A DNA stretch of 64,000 bases from JAOSJL01 sp963704035 (GTDB taxonomy: Bacteria; Actinomycetota; Acidimicrobiia; IMCC26256; JAOSJL01). A program made the position numbers and the translations under genes. Positions 7,680 to 15,490 of the stretch are shown here, piece after piece (position 1 is the stretch's first letter; each line of letters opens with the position of its first letter). Location of the stretch: positions 124,001 through 188,000 of the forward strand of contig CAVPGR010000004.1 in NCBI GenBank assembly GCA_963704035.1, given 5' to 3'. Under the pieces are notes generated by a model. It made no database searches. It was not told the DNA's origin and worked only from the letters and a program-made list of their open reading frames with translations.

Positions 7680-8348
7680 GTGCCTCCCACGCCCGGCGAC
7701 GAGCCTGTTCATGTTCTCCTGCACGTGAAGCTGCCGGACCGTCCCGGTGGCCTCGGCCTCGTGGCATCGCGCATCGGATCGATGCGCGGCGACATCGTCG
7801 ACGTGACCGTGCTCGACCACCGCGCCGACTCCGCCGTCGACCAGCTCATCGTGCGCCTGCGGTCGTCCGATCACCTCCGAATGGTCGTTCGTGAGGTGGA
7901 GGAGGTCGACGGCGTGAGTGTCGAGGCGGCCCGTATCATCGCCGAGCCTCACGATTCCGGCGCCGAGAGCCTGAGCCTCGTGGCGTCGCTCCTCGAGGCG
8001 CACAACGTCAGCGAGCTCCACCGCATCTTCACCCGCGGCATATGTCGCCGCTTCGTGGCCGACTGGGCGGTGCTGACAGCCGACAACACCGTCGTGGCGT
8101 CGGCGGGTTATGCACCGCCGCTGTCCGAGCTCCCCGATCTCACGACGCACGGGAACGGGAAACACGACGCCGGCGACGAGAACGGCACAGCTGACGAAAC
8201 CGTGGCTCATGCCCACCTGCCCCAACACAACGCCGAGGTCCTGGTGGGCCGACGGGACCACCCCTTCTTCCCGCGCGAGCGGGCGATCCTGCGCTCGCTC
8301 AGCCGCGTGACTGACGCTGTCTGGTCGCACCGGCACGACACCCGCTAG
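7680..8348 (+). CDS. ACT-domain protein, probable regulator
   Basis: 222 residues. The N-terminal 75 residues look like an ACT domain (HVLLHVKLPDRPGGLGLVAS, GDIVDVTVLDHRADSAVDQ), the fold that binds small ligands such as amino acids. The rest (SLSLVASLLEAHNVSELHRI, RRFVADWAVLTADNTVVASA) resembles a GAF-like sensing domain and ends with SRVTDAVWSHRHD. No DNA-binding or enzymatic motif is seen. The GTG at 7680 was chosen because it directly precedes the ACT core; the open frame extends upstream through nadD in antisense, where no good start is evident. It is the only plus-strand gene between proA and nadD and converges on the VWA gene. Confidence 0.75.
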   Translation: MPPTPGDEPVHVLLHVKLPDRPGGLGLVASRIGSMRGDIVDVTVLDHRADSAVDQLIVRLRSSDHLRMVVREVEEVDGVSVEAARIIAEPHDSGAESLSLVASLLEAHNVSELHRIFTRGICRRFVADWAVLTADNTVVASAGYAPPLSELPDLTTHGNGKHDAGDENGTADETVAHAHLPQHNAEVLVGRRDHPFFPRERAILRSLSRVTDAVWSHRHDTR

Positions 8349-8361
8349 GCACCTCACCTGA

Positions 8362-8409
8362 CACGTCACGCGGCACGTCACGCGGCCCATCACGCGGCAC
8401 ATCACGCGT
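8362..8409. repeat. 12-bp tandem repeat, 4 copies, repeating the stop codon of the VWA gene
   Basis: Units are CACGTCACGCGG-like. On the minus strand, read in the VWA gene frame, each unit gives GCG TGA, so four TGA stops occur in frame at 12-base spacing. The array lies between the convergent ACT and VWA gene ends. Confidence 0.88.
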
Positions 8410-9811
8410 CGATGACCGCGGTGACGAATCGCTCGAGTTGGCGGAGATTCCGGCACTCGTAGACGCCGTCGCAGTGCGGCGCGTACTCACCGATCACCGA
8501 GTCACCGCTGTTCCAGTAGCCCTTTGGCTCCGGATTCAACCAGTAGACGTGGCGACCACGCTTCCGCAGGTCTTCCAGCACCCACGCCTGAGGAGCGTGG
8601 TAGTTGTTGCGGGCGTCGCCGAGAACGAGCACGGAGGACTTGGGTGTGACCTCTCGGGCGTGGCGCTCGTGGAAGATCTCCAGGGCGTGCCCGTAGTCGG
8701 AATGCCCGTCGACCCAGACGACATCAGCTTCGGCGTTGACTCGCTGCACCGCATCCGCGACATCGTCGGATTCGTCGAAGAAGTGCGTGACCTCGTCGAT
8801 TCCGTCGATGAAGACCCAGGAGCGCACCCGTGAGAACTGGCTCGCCATCGCGTGGACGAACTGGAGCGTGAAACGGGCGAAGCTCGCCACGGATCCCGAG
8901 ATGTCGGCGACGACCATGATTTCGGGCTTGGACGGTCGAGGGTTGCGGAACTTCGGCTCGGCGGGGACTCCTCCGTACGACAGTGAGTGCCGCACGGTCG
9001 AGCGGAAGTCGAGGTGGCCCCGGTTGCGCCGTTTCCGCCGCTGGGCCAGGCGTGCCGCGAGTGCGCGCGTGAGCGGGTAGATCGCGCGCTGGAGCGCCAG
9101 CATCTCGACCCGCGTCGCGTGCATGAAATCGGCATCTTCGGGAAGCGGCTTGCGTAACGTTCGCGCCATCGCCTCGGGACCGCGATCCGCGACCAGCCGA
9201 CGACGGATCTCCTCCTCGACCAGTTCACGAAGCGTGGAGATCCTGCGCTCGGACTCCTCGCGGGCCAGACGCTCTTCGAGTGGATCGGGCTCAGCGTCGG
9301 CGTCGTCCTGCTCCTGCGCCAACAACTTCTCGAGGAGATCGTCGACGTCGAGCTGTCGGAGCGTGCGGTACAGATAGTAGGTACCTCCGACGGGCCTGCC
9401 GGGCTCCATCCCCGCAAACCTGCTGACAGCTCGCGCGGCGAGCGCTCGAAGCTGCTCCCGGTCCATGGCTCCGAGCGCGGCGAGCATCAGCTCACGAAGC
9501 TCCTCGTCACTCATCTGATCGCCGCCGGCACCGCCCGAGGGAGCACCGCCGGAGGCGGTCTGCTCGGCCTCGTCGTCGCCGATCACGTCGTCGTTCCCGA
9601 GGAGTGAGAAGTAGACGTCGAAGACCGTGTCGAAGGCGGGTCGGTGCCGGTGGTGCTTGATGAGCGTGGCACCGAGGACAGCGCGGAAGGTGTCGCGGTC
9701 TTCGAGACTGACGTGACGAACCGCCTCCATGGCGTCGAGGTTCTCGGTCATCGACACGGGAAGACCGGCGGCGCGGAGTTCGTGGACGAACCCCTGGAGA
9801 ACGTCGAGCAT
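8402..9811 (-). CDS. VWA-domain protein of the CoxE type
   Basis: 469 residues. The C-terminal VWA domain carries the metal-ion (MIDAS) motif DISGS near residue 302, followed by FIDGIDEVTHFF, DYGHALEIF and LVLGDARNNY, typical of CoxE-like proteins. The N-terminal half is helical, with a family-typical start (MLDVLQGFVHELRAAGLPVS) and a long acidic/basic coiled-looking region (residues about 160-230). Such proteins work with a MoxR AAA+ ATPase as a chaperone pair that inserts metals or remodels a target complex. The MoxR gene lies just upstream (65-bp gap). No target enzyme is nearby, so the client is unknown. The ATG at 9811 was preferred; a GTG one codon upstream is also possible. Confidence 0.87.
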   Translation of the reverse strand: MLDVLQGFVHELRAAGLPVSMTENLDAMEAVRHVSLEDRDTFRAVLGATLIKHHRHRPAFDTVFDVYFSLLGNDDVIGDDEAEQTASGGAPSGGAGGDQMSDEELRELMLAALGAMDREQLRALAARAVSRFAGMEPGRPVGGTYYLYRTLRQLDVDDLLEKLLAQEQDDADAEPDPLEERLAREESERRISTLRELVEEEIRRRLVADRGPEAMARTLRKPLPEDADFMHATRVEMLALQRAIYPLTRALAARLAQRRKRRNRGHLDFRSTVRHSLSYGGVPAEPKFRNPRPSKPEIMVVADISGSVASFARFTLQFVHAMASQFSRVRSWVFIDGIDEVTHFFDESDDVADAVQRVNAEADVVWVDGHSDYGHALEIFHERHAREVTPKSSVLVLGDARNNYHAPQAWVLEDLRKRGRHVYWLNPEPKGYWNSGDSVIGEYAPHCDGVYECRNLRQLERFVTAVIDA

Positions 9812-9876
9812 CACGGCGTCACCGTCGAGCGGGACGCCTCGGGGGCGAAGGTCGGGAAACCGATAGGAGCGCAGGC

Positions 9877-10797
9877 TCAGCCGCCCGTGTGATCCACACC
9901 CAACGGGTTCTTCGCCCCGACACCGAGCTCCTTTTCCGCCTTGGTGATGTCGGACTGGTACTTGAGAAGCACGTGCAGGGTCTCCTCGAGAACCGTCGCG
10001 TCGATCTCGTGGCGTCCGAGGAACAACAGCGTTCGCGCCCAGTCGATCGTCTCCGAGATGGACGGCGCCTTCTTCAGGTCGAGTGACCGCACCGAGCGCA
10101 CGACTGCCGCCACCTGCTGGGCGAGCTCCTCGTCGATCTCGGGAACCCGGACACGCACGATCTCGCGCTCGCGCTCGATGTCGGGATAGTCGACGTGGAG
10201 GTAGAGACACCGTCGCTTGAGGGCCTCGGAGAGTTCGCGGGTGTTGTTCGACGTGAGGAACACCGCGGGACGTTGTGTGCCCTTGACGGTTCCCAGCTCG
10301 GGAATCGACACCTGGAAGTCGGAGAGGACCTCGAGCAGCAGCGCCTCGGTCTCGACCTCGACGCGGTCGACCTCATCGATGAGCAGGACGACGGGCTCCT
10401 CGGATCGAATCGCCTCGAGCAGTGGACGGGTGAGGAGGAACTGCTCGGAGAAGATGTCGGACTCGACGTCGGCCCACGACGTCTCGTGTTCCCGGTCGGC
10501 CTGGATCCGAAGGAGTTGCTTCTTGTAGTTCCACTCGTAGAGGGCCTTCGACTCGTCGAGACCCTCGTAGCACTGCAACCGGATCAGCCGTGATCCCGAC
10601 ACGGTGGCGACCGCCTTGGCGAGCTCGGTCTTCCCGACACCGGCGGGGCCTTCCACGAGCACCGGCTTCCCGAGCCGCTCGGCCAGGTACACCACGCCGG
10701 CGATACCCGATTCGGCGAGATAGTCGGCATCCCGCAGGCGTGTGATGACGTCGTCGACCGACTCGAAGTGAGCCCGTGTCCCCTCGTCGCCGCTCAC
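9877..10797 (-). CDS. MoxR-family AAA+ ATPase
   Basis: 306 residues. Walker A GPAGVGKTELAKA near residue 52, Walker B VVLLIDEVDRV, sensor 1 FLTSNNTRELSEALKRR (with the arginine finger region), and the lid ending in SETIDWARTLLFL. MoxR ATPases partner with VWA proteins; the VWA gene follows directly. The start GTG (10797-10795) overlaps the proA stop as GTGA, so translation is coupled to proA. That is odd for a chaperone, since proline synthesis has no known need for it. Confidence 0.92.
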   Translation of the reverse strand: MSGDEGTRAHFESVDDVITRLRDADYLAESGIAGVVYLAERLGKPVLVEGPAGVGKTELAKAVATVSGSRLIRLQCYEGLDESKALYEWNYKKQLLRIQADREHETSWADVESDIFSEQFLLTRPLLEAIRSEEPVVLLIDEVDRVEVETEALLLEVLSDFQVSIPELGTVKGTQRPAVFLTSNNTRELSEALKRRCLYLHVDYPDIEREREIVRVRVPEIDEELAQQVAAVVRSVRSLDLKKAPSISETIDWARTLLFLGRHEIDATVLEETLHVLLKYQSDITKAEKELGVGAKNPLGVDHTGG

Positions 10798-12053
10798 TCC
10801 CGGACCTGCCCGTCGCCCCACACGAGATACTTGGTGGTCGTGAGCTCGCGCAGGCCCATCGGGCCCCGGGCGTGGAGCTTCTGTGTGGAAATCCCGATCT
10901 CGGCGCCGAGCCCGAACATCTCTCCGTCGACGAAACGCGTCGACGCGTTGACCACCACGGCCGCCGCGTCGACGCGGTCGGTGAACCGCCGGGCAGCCGC
11001 CAGATCGCGGGTGATGATCGCCTCGGAGTGGCCCGATCCGTGACGGTTGATGTGCTCGACGGCCGCGTCGAGCGTCGGGACCACGGCCACGGAGATCTTG
11101 AGATCGAGGAACTCGCGGCTGAAGTCGTCGTCGGTGGCGACCCCCATCGACTCGACGAGCCCACGGGCTCCCTCGTCGCCCACGAGCTCGACACCCTTGT
11201 CGGTGAGAGTGGCCGCGATCCTCGGGAGAAACTCATCGGCGACCGCTTCGTGCACGATCAGTGATTCGGCTGCGTTGCACACGCTCGTCCGCTGGGTCTT
11301 GGCGTTGACGACGATGTTCTCGGCCATGGCGAGGTCGGCGCCGGCGTCGACGTACACCTGGCAGTTCCCGTCGCCGTCGATGATGACGGGCACGGTGGCG
11401 TTCTCGGCGATGGACGCGATGAGCGACGGACCACCGCGGGGGATGAGACAGTCGACGTAGCCCTCGAGTTGCATGACCGCGGCGGCGGTCTCATGCGCCG
11501 TGTCTTCCACGAGCACGACGGAATCTTCCGGCAACCCGGCCTTGAGCGCGGCAGACCGCAGGACGTTCGCCACCGCCACGTTGGAGCGCAAGGCGGTGGA
11601 GGACCCGCGCAACAGGACGGCGTTACCCGACTTGAGGCACAGCCCCGCCGCGTCGCTCGTGACGTTGGGCCTGTTCTCGTAGATGATCGCGATGACGCCG
11701 AGGGGCACTCGGACCGACTCGATGATCAGGCCGTTGGCGCGTCTCGTCCCTCCGACGATCTCCCCCACCGGATCCTCGAGAGCGGCGACGGTTCGCAGGC
11801 CATCGGCCATCGCCTCGAGCCGACCGGCATCGAGCCGCAGCCGGTCGAGAGAGGCGTCATCGACGCCGACCGACCGGGCGGACTCGAGATCCGCGGCGTT
11901 GGCCTCGAGGATCTCGGGGGTGCGCTCCGACAGGAGATCGGCCGCGATGACGAGCGCCGTGTTCTTGGAAACCGTGTCCGCCTGGGCGAGGTGGCGCGAG
12001 GCAGCGCGTACGCGACGGCCGAGATCGACGACGGCAGAGGGAAGCGCGGTCAT
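10794..12053 (-). CDS. proA: Glutamate-5-semialdehyde dehydrogenase (gamma-glutamyl phosphate reductase)
   Basis: The second enzyme of proline synthesis. It reduces gamma-glutamyl phosphate with NADPH to glutamate-5-semialdehyde. 419 residues, the expected length, frame intact. The catalytic cysteine lies in TQRTSVCNAAES near residue 258. Other family stretches are IYENRPNVTSDAAGLCLKSG, LIPRGGPSLI and RFVDGEMFGLGAEIGIS. It follows proB with a 73-bp gap that holds a 13-bp tandem repeat. Its stop overlaps the MoxR start. Confidence 0.97.
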   Translation of the reverse strand: MTALPSAVVDLGRRVRAASRHLAQADTVSKNTALVIAADLLSERTPEILEANAADLESARSVGVDDASLDRLRLDAGRLEAMADGLRTVAALEDPVGEIVGGTRRANGLIIESVRVPLGVIAIIYENRPNVTSDAAGLCLKSGNAVLLRGSSTALRSNVAVANVLRSAALKAGLPEDSVVLVEDTAHETAAAVMQLEGYVDCLIPRGGPSLIASIAENATVPVIIDGDGNCQVYVDAGADLAMAENIVVNAKTQRTSVCNAAESLIVHEAVADEFLPRIAATLTDKGVELVGDEGARGLVESMGVATDDDFSREFLDLKISVAVVPTLDAAVEHINRHGSGHSEAIITRDLAAARRFTDRVDAAAVVVNASTRFVDGEMFGLGAEIGISTQKLHARGPMGLRELTTTKYLVWGDGQVRE

Positions 12054-12086
12054 TGGCCCATGCTACTTCGTGGCACTTTTCGGGCT

Positions 12087-12122
12087 TCGGGAGATGGCCT
12101 CGGGAGATGGCCTCGGGAGATC
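12087..12122. repeat. 13-bp tandem repeat, 2.8 copies, between proB and proA
   Basis: TCGGGAGATGGCC occurs twice in full plus a partial third copy. It fills most of the short proB-proA gap. No reading frame is evident in it. Confidence 0.88.
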
Positions 12123-12126
12123 GTGG

Positions 12127-13216
12127 TCAGGGCAGCACCACGAGGTCGTCGCGGTGCACGACGGCGGCGGTTCGGCCCTCACCCAGTTCGTCGGTCCGCC
12201 GACCCGCGATCTCGGCCAGATCTCGTGACGCGTACCGCACGAGCCCCTTCGCGAAGGGGCGCCCGGCCGGATCCACGATCTCGACGGCGTCGTCGACTTC
12301 GAAACTCCCGTCGACGCTCTTCACTCCCGCCGACAGCAGTGAGCGTCCGCTCTCCACGAGAGCGTCACGCGCACCCTCGTCGACGACGATCCTTCCACTC
12401 GCACCGCGGGCGAAGGCAATCCACAGCTTGCGACTCGGGAGCCGTCGTTCGTGGGGATGCACGACGGTGCCCGAAGGGCTTCCATCGAGCACGTTCTTCA
12501 CGGCACCCGGCGTGTCGGCCGCCGTGATGACCACCTGGACGCCCGACCACGACGCGATCTTGGCGGCCGCCAGCTTGGAGGCCATCCCACCGCTCCCCCG
12601 CTCGGTGCCCGCACCCCCCGCCACGGCCTCGAGCGCCTCGTCGACCTCCACGATCTCCTCGATGAGTGACGCCTCAGCGTCGATACGGGGATCGGCCGTG
12701 AAGAGGCCGGGCGTGTCGGTCAGCAGAACGAGCGACTGGGCGTCCACGAGGTGGGCGACGAGCGCGGCCAGTCGGTCGTTGTCGCCGTAGCGGATCTCGT
12801 CGTCGGCCACTGTGTCGTTCTCGTTCACGACGGGGAGTACATCGAGATCGAGAAGGCGACGCAACGTCGAGCGGGCATGGAGATACTGGGTGCGATGGCC
12901 GAAGTCGAAGGGCGTGAGAAGGACCTGACCCGCCACGACACCGGAGGATCCGAGGAGCGCGCTCGATGCGCTCCATCAGACGGGGCTGTCCGACCGCCGC
13001 CACAGCCTGGAGCTCACCGACATCGGACGGGCGCTCGGTCATGCCGAGAGCAGGCAGCCCGGCGGAAATGGCCCCGGAGGTCACGAGGACGACGCGGTGC
13101 CCGGATCGGCGCGCGTCGACGAGGTCTGCGCACAGCTTCACCATGGCCCGGTCGTCGAGATCGCCGGCGTTGTCGGTGATCGACGACGTACCCACCTTCA
13201 CCACGACGGTGCTCAC
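12127..13216 (-). CDS. proB: Glutamate 5-kinase (frame broken once)
   Basis: The first enzyme of proline synthesis; it phosphorylates glutamate. The N-terminal frame has VVVKVGTSSITDNAG, VVLVTSGAISAGLPALGM and AVAAVGQPRLMERIE. The second frame continues with VAGQVLLTPFDFGHRTQYLH, VVNENDTVADDEIRYGDND and a C-terminal PUA-type domain (GFAKGLVRYAS-like). The frame changes in a GCGCGC run at about 12,957-12,962; removing one G gives continuous ERLLGSSGVVAGQ. With that correction the protein is about 362 residues, the normal size. Loss would cause proline auxotrophy, and obg and proA around it are intact, so an assembly indel is likelier than a real mutation. The start GTG (13216) overlaps the obg stop as GTGA. 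Confidence 0.9.
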
Positions 13217-14502
13217 GGCCGTGGCCCGGCCGATGTGCGGTACTCGAGTTCGACGGGTCCGATTCTGACGGTCTCGCCTTCCCGAACTCCCGCACGCTCG
13301 AGAGCGCGCTCCACTCCCATGCGACGGAACCGACCCTGTACGTAATCGATCGCGTCTGGATTCGTGAGATCCGCCATCGCCACCACGCGCTCCGCCTTCC
13401 GTCCGCGGACCCGCAACGTACCGTCGTCGTCTCGCGCAACGGAGAACCCCTCCTCCTCAGGGCGGTGCACGACGTATGCCGAACGTTCGGGCTCGGATCG
13501 TCTGGCTTCTTCGACCCGCGCGGCGATCGCTCCGAGCAGCGGATCGAGGCCATCCCCCGTGACGGCGGAGACGGCGAACCGTTCTCGTTCGGCATCGGAG
13601 TCGGGATCGAAGGGAAACCTGGCGACATCGGTCTTGTTGCCGACGACGACGCGGGGGCGCTCGAGGAGCTCGGGACGGTACCGGCGGAGTTCGTCGAGCA
13701 GAATCTCCTCCTGGCGGGATGGCTCGATGCCGTTCACCTCGGCCAGATCGAGAACGAGGACGAGCACGCGTGCTCTCTCGGTGTGGCGGAGGAACTCGTG
13801 TCCGAGGCCGCGGCCTTCAGCGGCACCCTCCACGATTCCCGGAATGTCGGCGAGAACGAACTCGTGCTCGTGGAACTTCACGACTCCGAGGTGCGGCTCG
13901 AGCGTCGTGAACGGGTAGGCAGCGATCTTGGGATGTGCGGCGCTGACCCGCGAGATCAACGTCGACTTCCCCACGTTGGGAAACCCGACGAGTGCCGCAT
14001 CGGCCAGGAGTCGGAGCTCCAGCTCGAGCCACGCCTCCTGCCCGTACTCTCCCTGCTCGGCGAAGCTCGGAACGCGCCGAGAGTTCGTGAGGAACCGGGC
14101 GTTGCCCGCTCCCCCGTGCCCACCTCGCGCCGCGGTGAACCGGTCGCCGTGGCTCACGAGGTCGGCCAGCAGCGTCCCCTGTCTGTCGCGCACGGTGGTT
14201 CCCGGCGGTACAGCCACCTCGAGGTCCTCGCCGGCGGCGCCGCGCTTCTTCTTGCCCGCTCCGTGCCCGCCGGAAGCGGCACGGCGGTGTGGATGGTCCC
14301 GGAAGGCCAGCAGCGAGGCGACGTTGCGGTCCGCGATCAGCTGGACATCGCCGCCCTTGCCGCCGTCACCGCCGTCGGGGCCACCTCGGGGCGTGTGGGC
14401 CTCACGACGGAACGACACCGACCCGGCTCCTCCGTCACCCCCGCGCACGTTGAGCTGTGCGCGGTCGACGAACTGCCCACGATGACTCCGGTCACGTCCC
14501 AC
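13213..14502 (-). CDS. obg: GTPase Obg (ribosome assembly)
   Basis: 429 residues, intact. The glycine-rich Obg fold is at the N terminus (FVDRAQLNVRGGDGGAGSVS, GGDGGKGGDVQL). The G domain has G1 GFPNVGKSTL near residue 177, switch PFTTLEPHLG, G3 ADIPGIVEGA, G4 NKTD and G5 VSAVTGDG. The C-terminal OCT domain (SVARDDDGTLRVRGRKAER, DYVQGRFRRMGVERALERAG) is complete. Obg helps large-subunit assembly and the stress response. The assigned start is GTG at 14502; the family-conserved part begins 10 residues later at FVDRAQL. Order rplU-rpmA-obg-proB is the standard one. Confidence 0.96.
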   Translation of the reverse strand: MGRDRSHRGQFVDRAQLNVRGGDGGAGSVSFRREAHTPRGGPDGGDGGKGGDVQLIADRNVASLLAFRDHPHRRAASGGHGAGKKKRGAAGEDLEVAVPPGTTVRDRQGTLLADLVSHGDRFTAARGGHGGAGNARFLTNSRRVPSFAEQGEYGQEAWLELELRLLADAALVGFPNVGKSTLISRVSAAHPKIAAYPFTTLEPHLGVVKFHEHEFVLADIPGIVEGAAEGRGLGHEFLRHTERARVLVLVLDLAEVNGIEPSRQEEILLDELRRYRPELLERPRVVVGNKTDVARFPFDPDSDAERERFAVSAVTGDGLDPLLGAIAARVEEARRSEPERSAYVVHRPEEEGFSVARDDDGTLRVRGRKAERVVAMADLTNPDAIDYVQGRFRRMGVERALERAGVREGETVRIGPVELEYRTSAGPRP

Positions 14503-14548
14503 CGACTCAAGGATACGAAGCCGGGCGTGGACTGATTCGAGGAGTTGT

Positions 14549-14795
14549 CTAGATGATGTCGATGAGCTGACGACCGCGGCGTCGTGCCGAACTCGACGGT
14601 GCCATCGCGCTTGGCGAACAGCGTGTCGTCTTTACCCTTGCCGACGTTCTCGCCGGGATGAAATCGCGTACCGCGTTGGCGCACCAGGATCGCCCCGGCC
14701 TGCACCTTCGAACCGCTGAACACCTTCACGCCCAGTCGCTGTGCGGTGGAGTCGCGACCATTCCGTGAGGACGCTGCACCCTTCTTCTTCGACAT
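14549..14795 (-). CDS. rpmA: 50S ribosomal protein bL27 (frame broken near C terminus)
   Basis: bL27 sits at the peptidyl-transferase centre. The start MSKKKGAASSRNGRDSTAQR and the body LGVKVFSGSKVQAGAILVRQ, RGTRFHPGENVGKGKDDTLF, AKRDGTVEFG are typical. After VEFG the frame is off by one base (about 14,584-14,588). Removing one base gives RRRGRQLIDII and a TAG at 14551-14549, the expected length of about 82. Without correction the frame runs on into obg. bL27 is close to essential, so this is most likely a sequence error. Its ATG overlaps the rplU stop by one base (TGATG). Confidence 0.92.
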
Positions 14796-15345
14796 CAGCC
14801 GTTCTCCCCATCGGTCGCTTCTTCGGCGGGAGCCTTCTTCGGCGCAGCTTCTTCGGCGCAGTCTTCTTCGCCGCAGTCTTCTTCGCCGCAGTCTTCTTCG
14901 CCGCAGTCTTCTTCGCCGCAGGCTTCTTCGCCGCAGTCTTCTTCGCCGCAGGCTTCTTCGCCGCAGGCTTCTTCGCGGGAGCCTTCTTCGCCGCAGGCTT
15001 CTTCGCAGGAGCCTTCTTCGCGGGGGTCTTGGCTGCCGTACCGCGGGGAACGTCGATCGAGGTGATCTCGATGATCGAGAGATCCTGGCGGTGACCCCAG
15101 CGTCGACGCTGGTTGCTCTTGTTCTTGTAGGTGAAACCCGTGATCTTCTCGCCGCGGGTGTCGCCGACCACGCGGGCCTTCACCGTCGAGCCCTCGAGGT
15201 CCGAGGGCTTCGCCCTCACGCTGTCGCCGTCGACGACCATCAGGGGGCGGAGCTCCAACTCGTCGCCGGGAACCCGCTCGACTTCCAGGGTCTGACCCTG
15301 CTCGACGCGGTACTGCTTACCGCCGGTTCGGATGACTGCGTACAC
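14795..15345 (-). CDS. rplU: 50S ribosomal protein bL21 with long Lys/Ala tail (frame broken in tail)
   Basis: The N-terminal 100 residues are standard bL21 (MYAVIRTGGKQYRVEQGQTL, GEKITGFTYKNKSNQRRRWG, HRQDLSIIEITSI). After that comes a tail of about 80 residues made of repeating PAAKK, TAAKK and APAKK blocks, like the tails of actinobacterial histone-like proteins and some bL21 proteins. Near 14,846-14,848 one base seems to be missing. Restoring a G gives the ending KKAAPKKAPAEEATDGENG and a TGA that overlaps the rpmA ATG. The basic tail probably reaches out over ribosomal RNA or nucleic acid; that is inference. Confidence 0.93.
14846..15020. repeat. Degenerate 15/30-bp repeats encoding the Lys/Ala tail of bL21
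   Basis: Alternating AAGAAG and GCCGCA/GCTGCG-type blocks encode (A/P)AAKK pentapeptides for most of this interval. On the opposite strand it looks like a false Phe/Ala-rich ORF. Confidence 0.85.
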
Positions 15346-15406
15346 GCGCGTTCGACCTCGGAGACGAAACCAATGGGCCCATCAGGATACTCCGCCCGAA
15401 CCCGAG

Positions 15407-15440
15407 GCGAGGACCCGAGCGAGGACCCGAAGCGAGGACC
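15407..15440. repeat. 12/13-bp tandem repeat, nearly 3 copies, in the rng-rplU gap
   Basis: GCGAGGACCCGA occurs twice, and a third copy, GCGAGGACC, follows after one extra A. It lies next to the hairpin at 15,442-15,464. Confidence 0.85.
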
Positions 15441-15441
15441 A

Positions 15442-15464
15442 GTGGCGCAGGTATCCTGCGCCAC
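15442..15464 (-). terminator. Hairpin after rng (possible terminator or repeated palindromic element)
   Basis: GTGGCGCAGG and CCTGCGCCAC form a perfect 10-bp stem around a 3-base loop, starting 27 bases past the rng stop on the minus strand. No T-run follows. A near copy with the same loop sits after clpX at 30,571-30,593. Confidence 0.5.
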
Positions 15465-15490
15465 CCGAGCTGAGGCAATGGGAAAGGCAC

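Noticed and set aside
14741..15094. A Phe/Ala-rich repetitive protein on the plus strand
   Set aside because: It is the reverse of the Lys/Ala tail of bL21.
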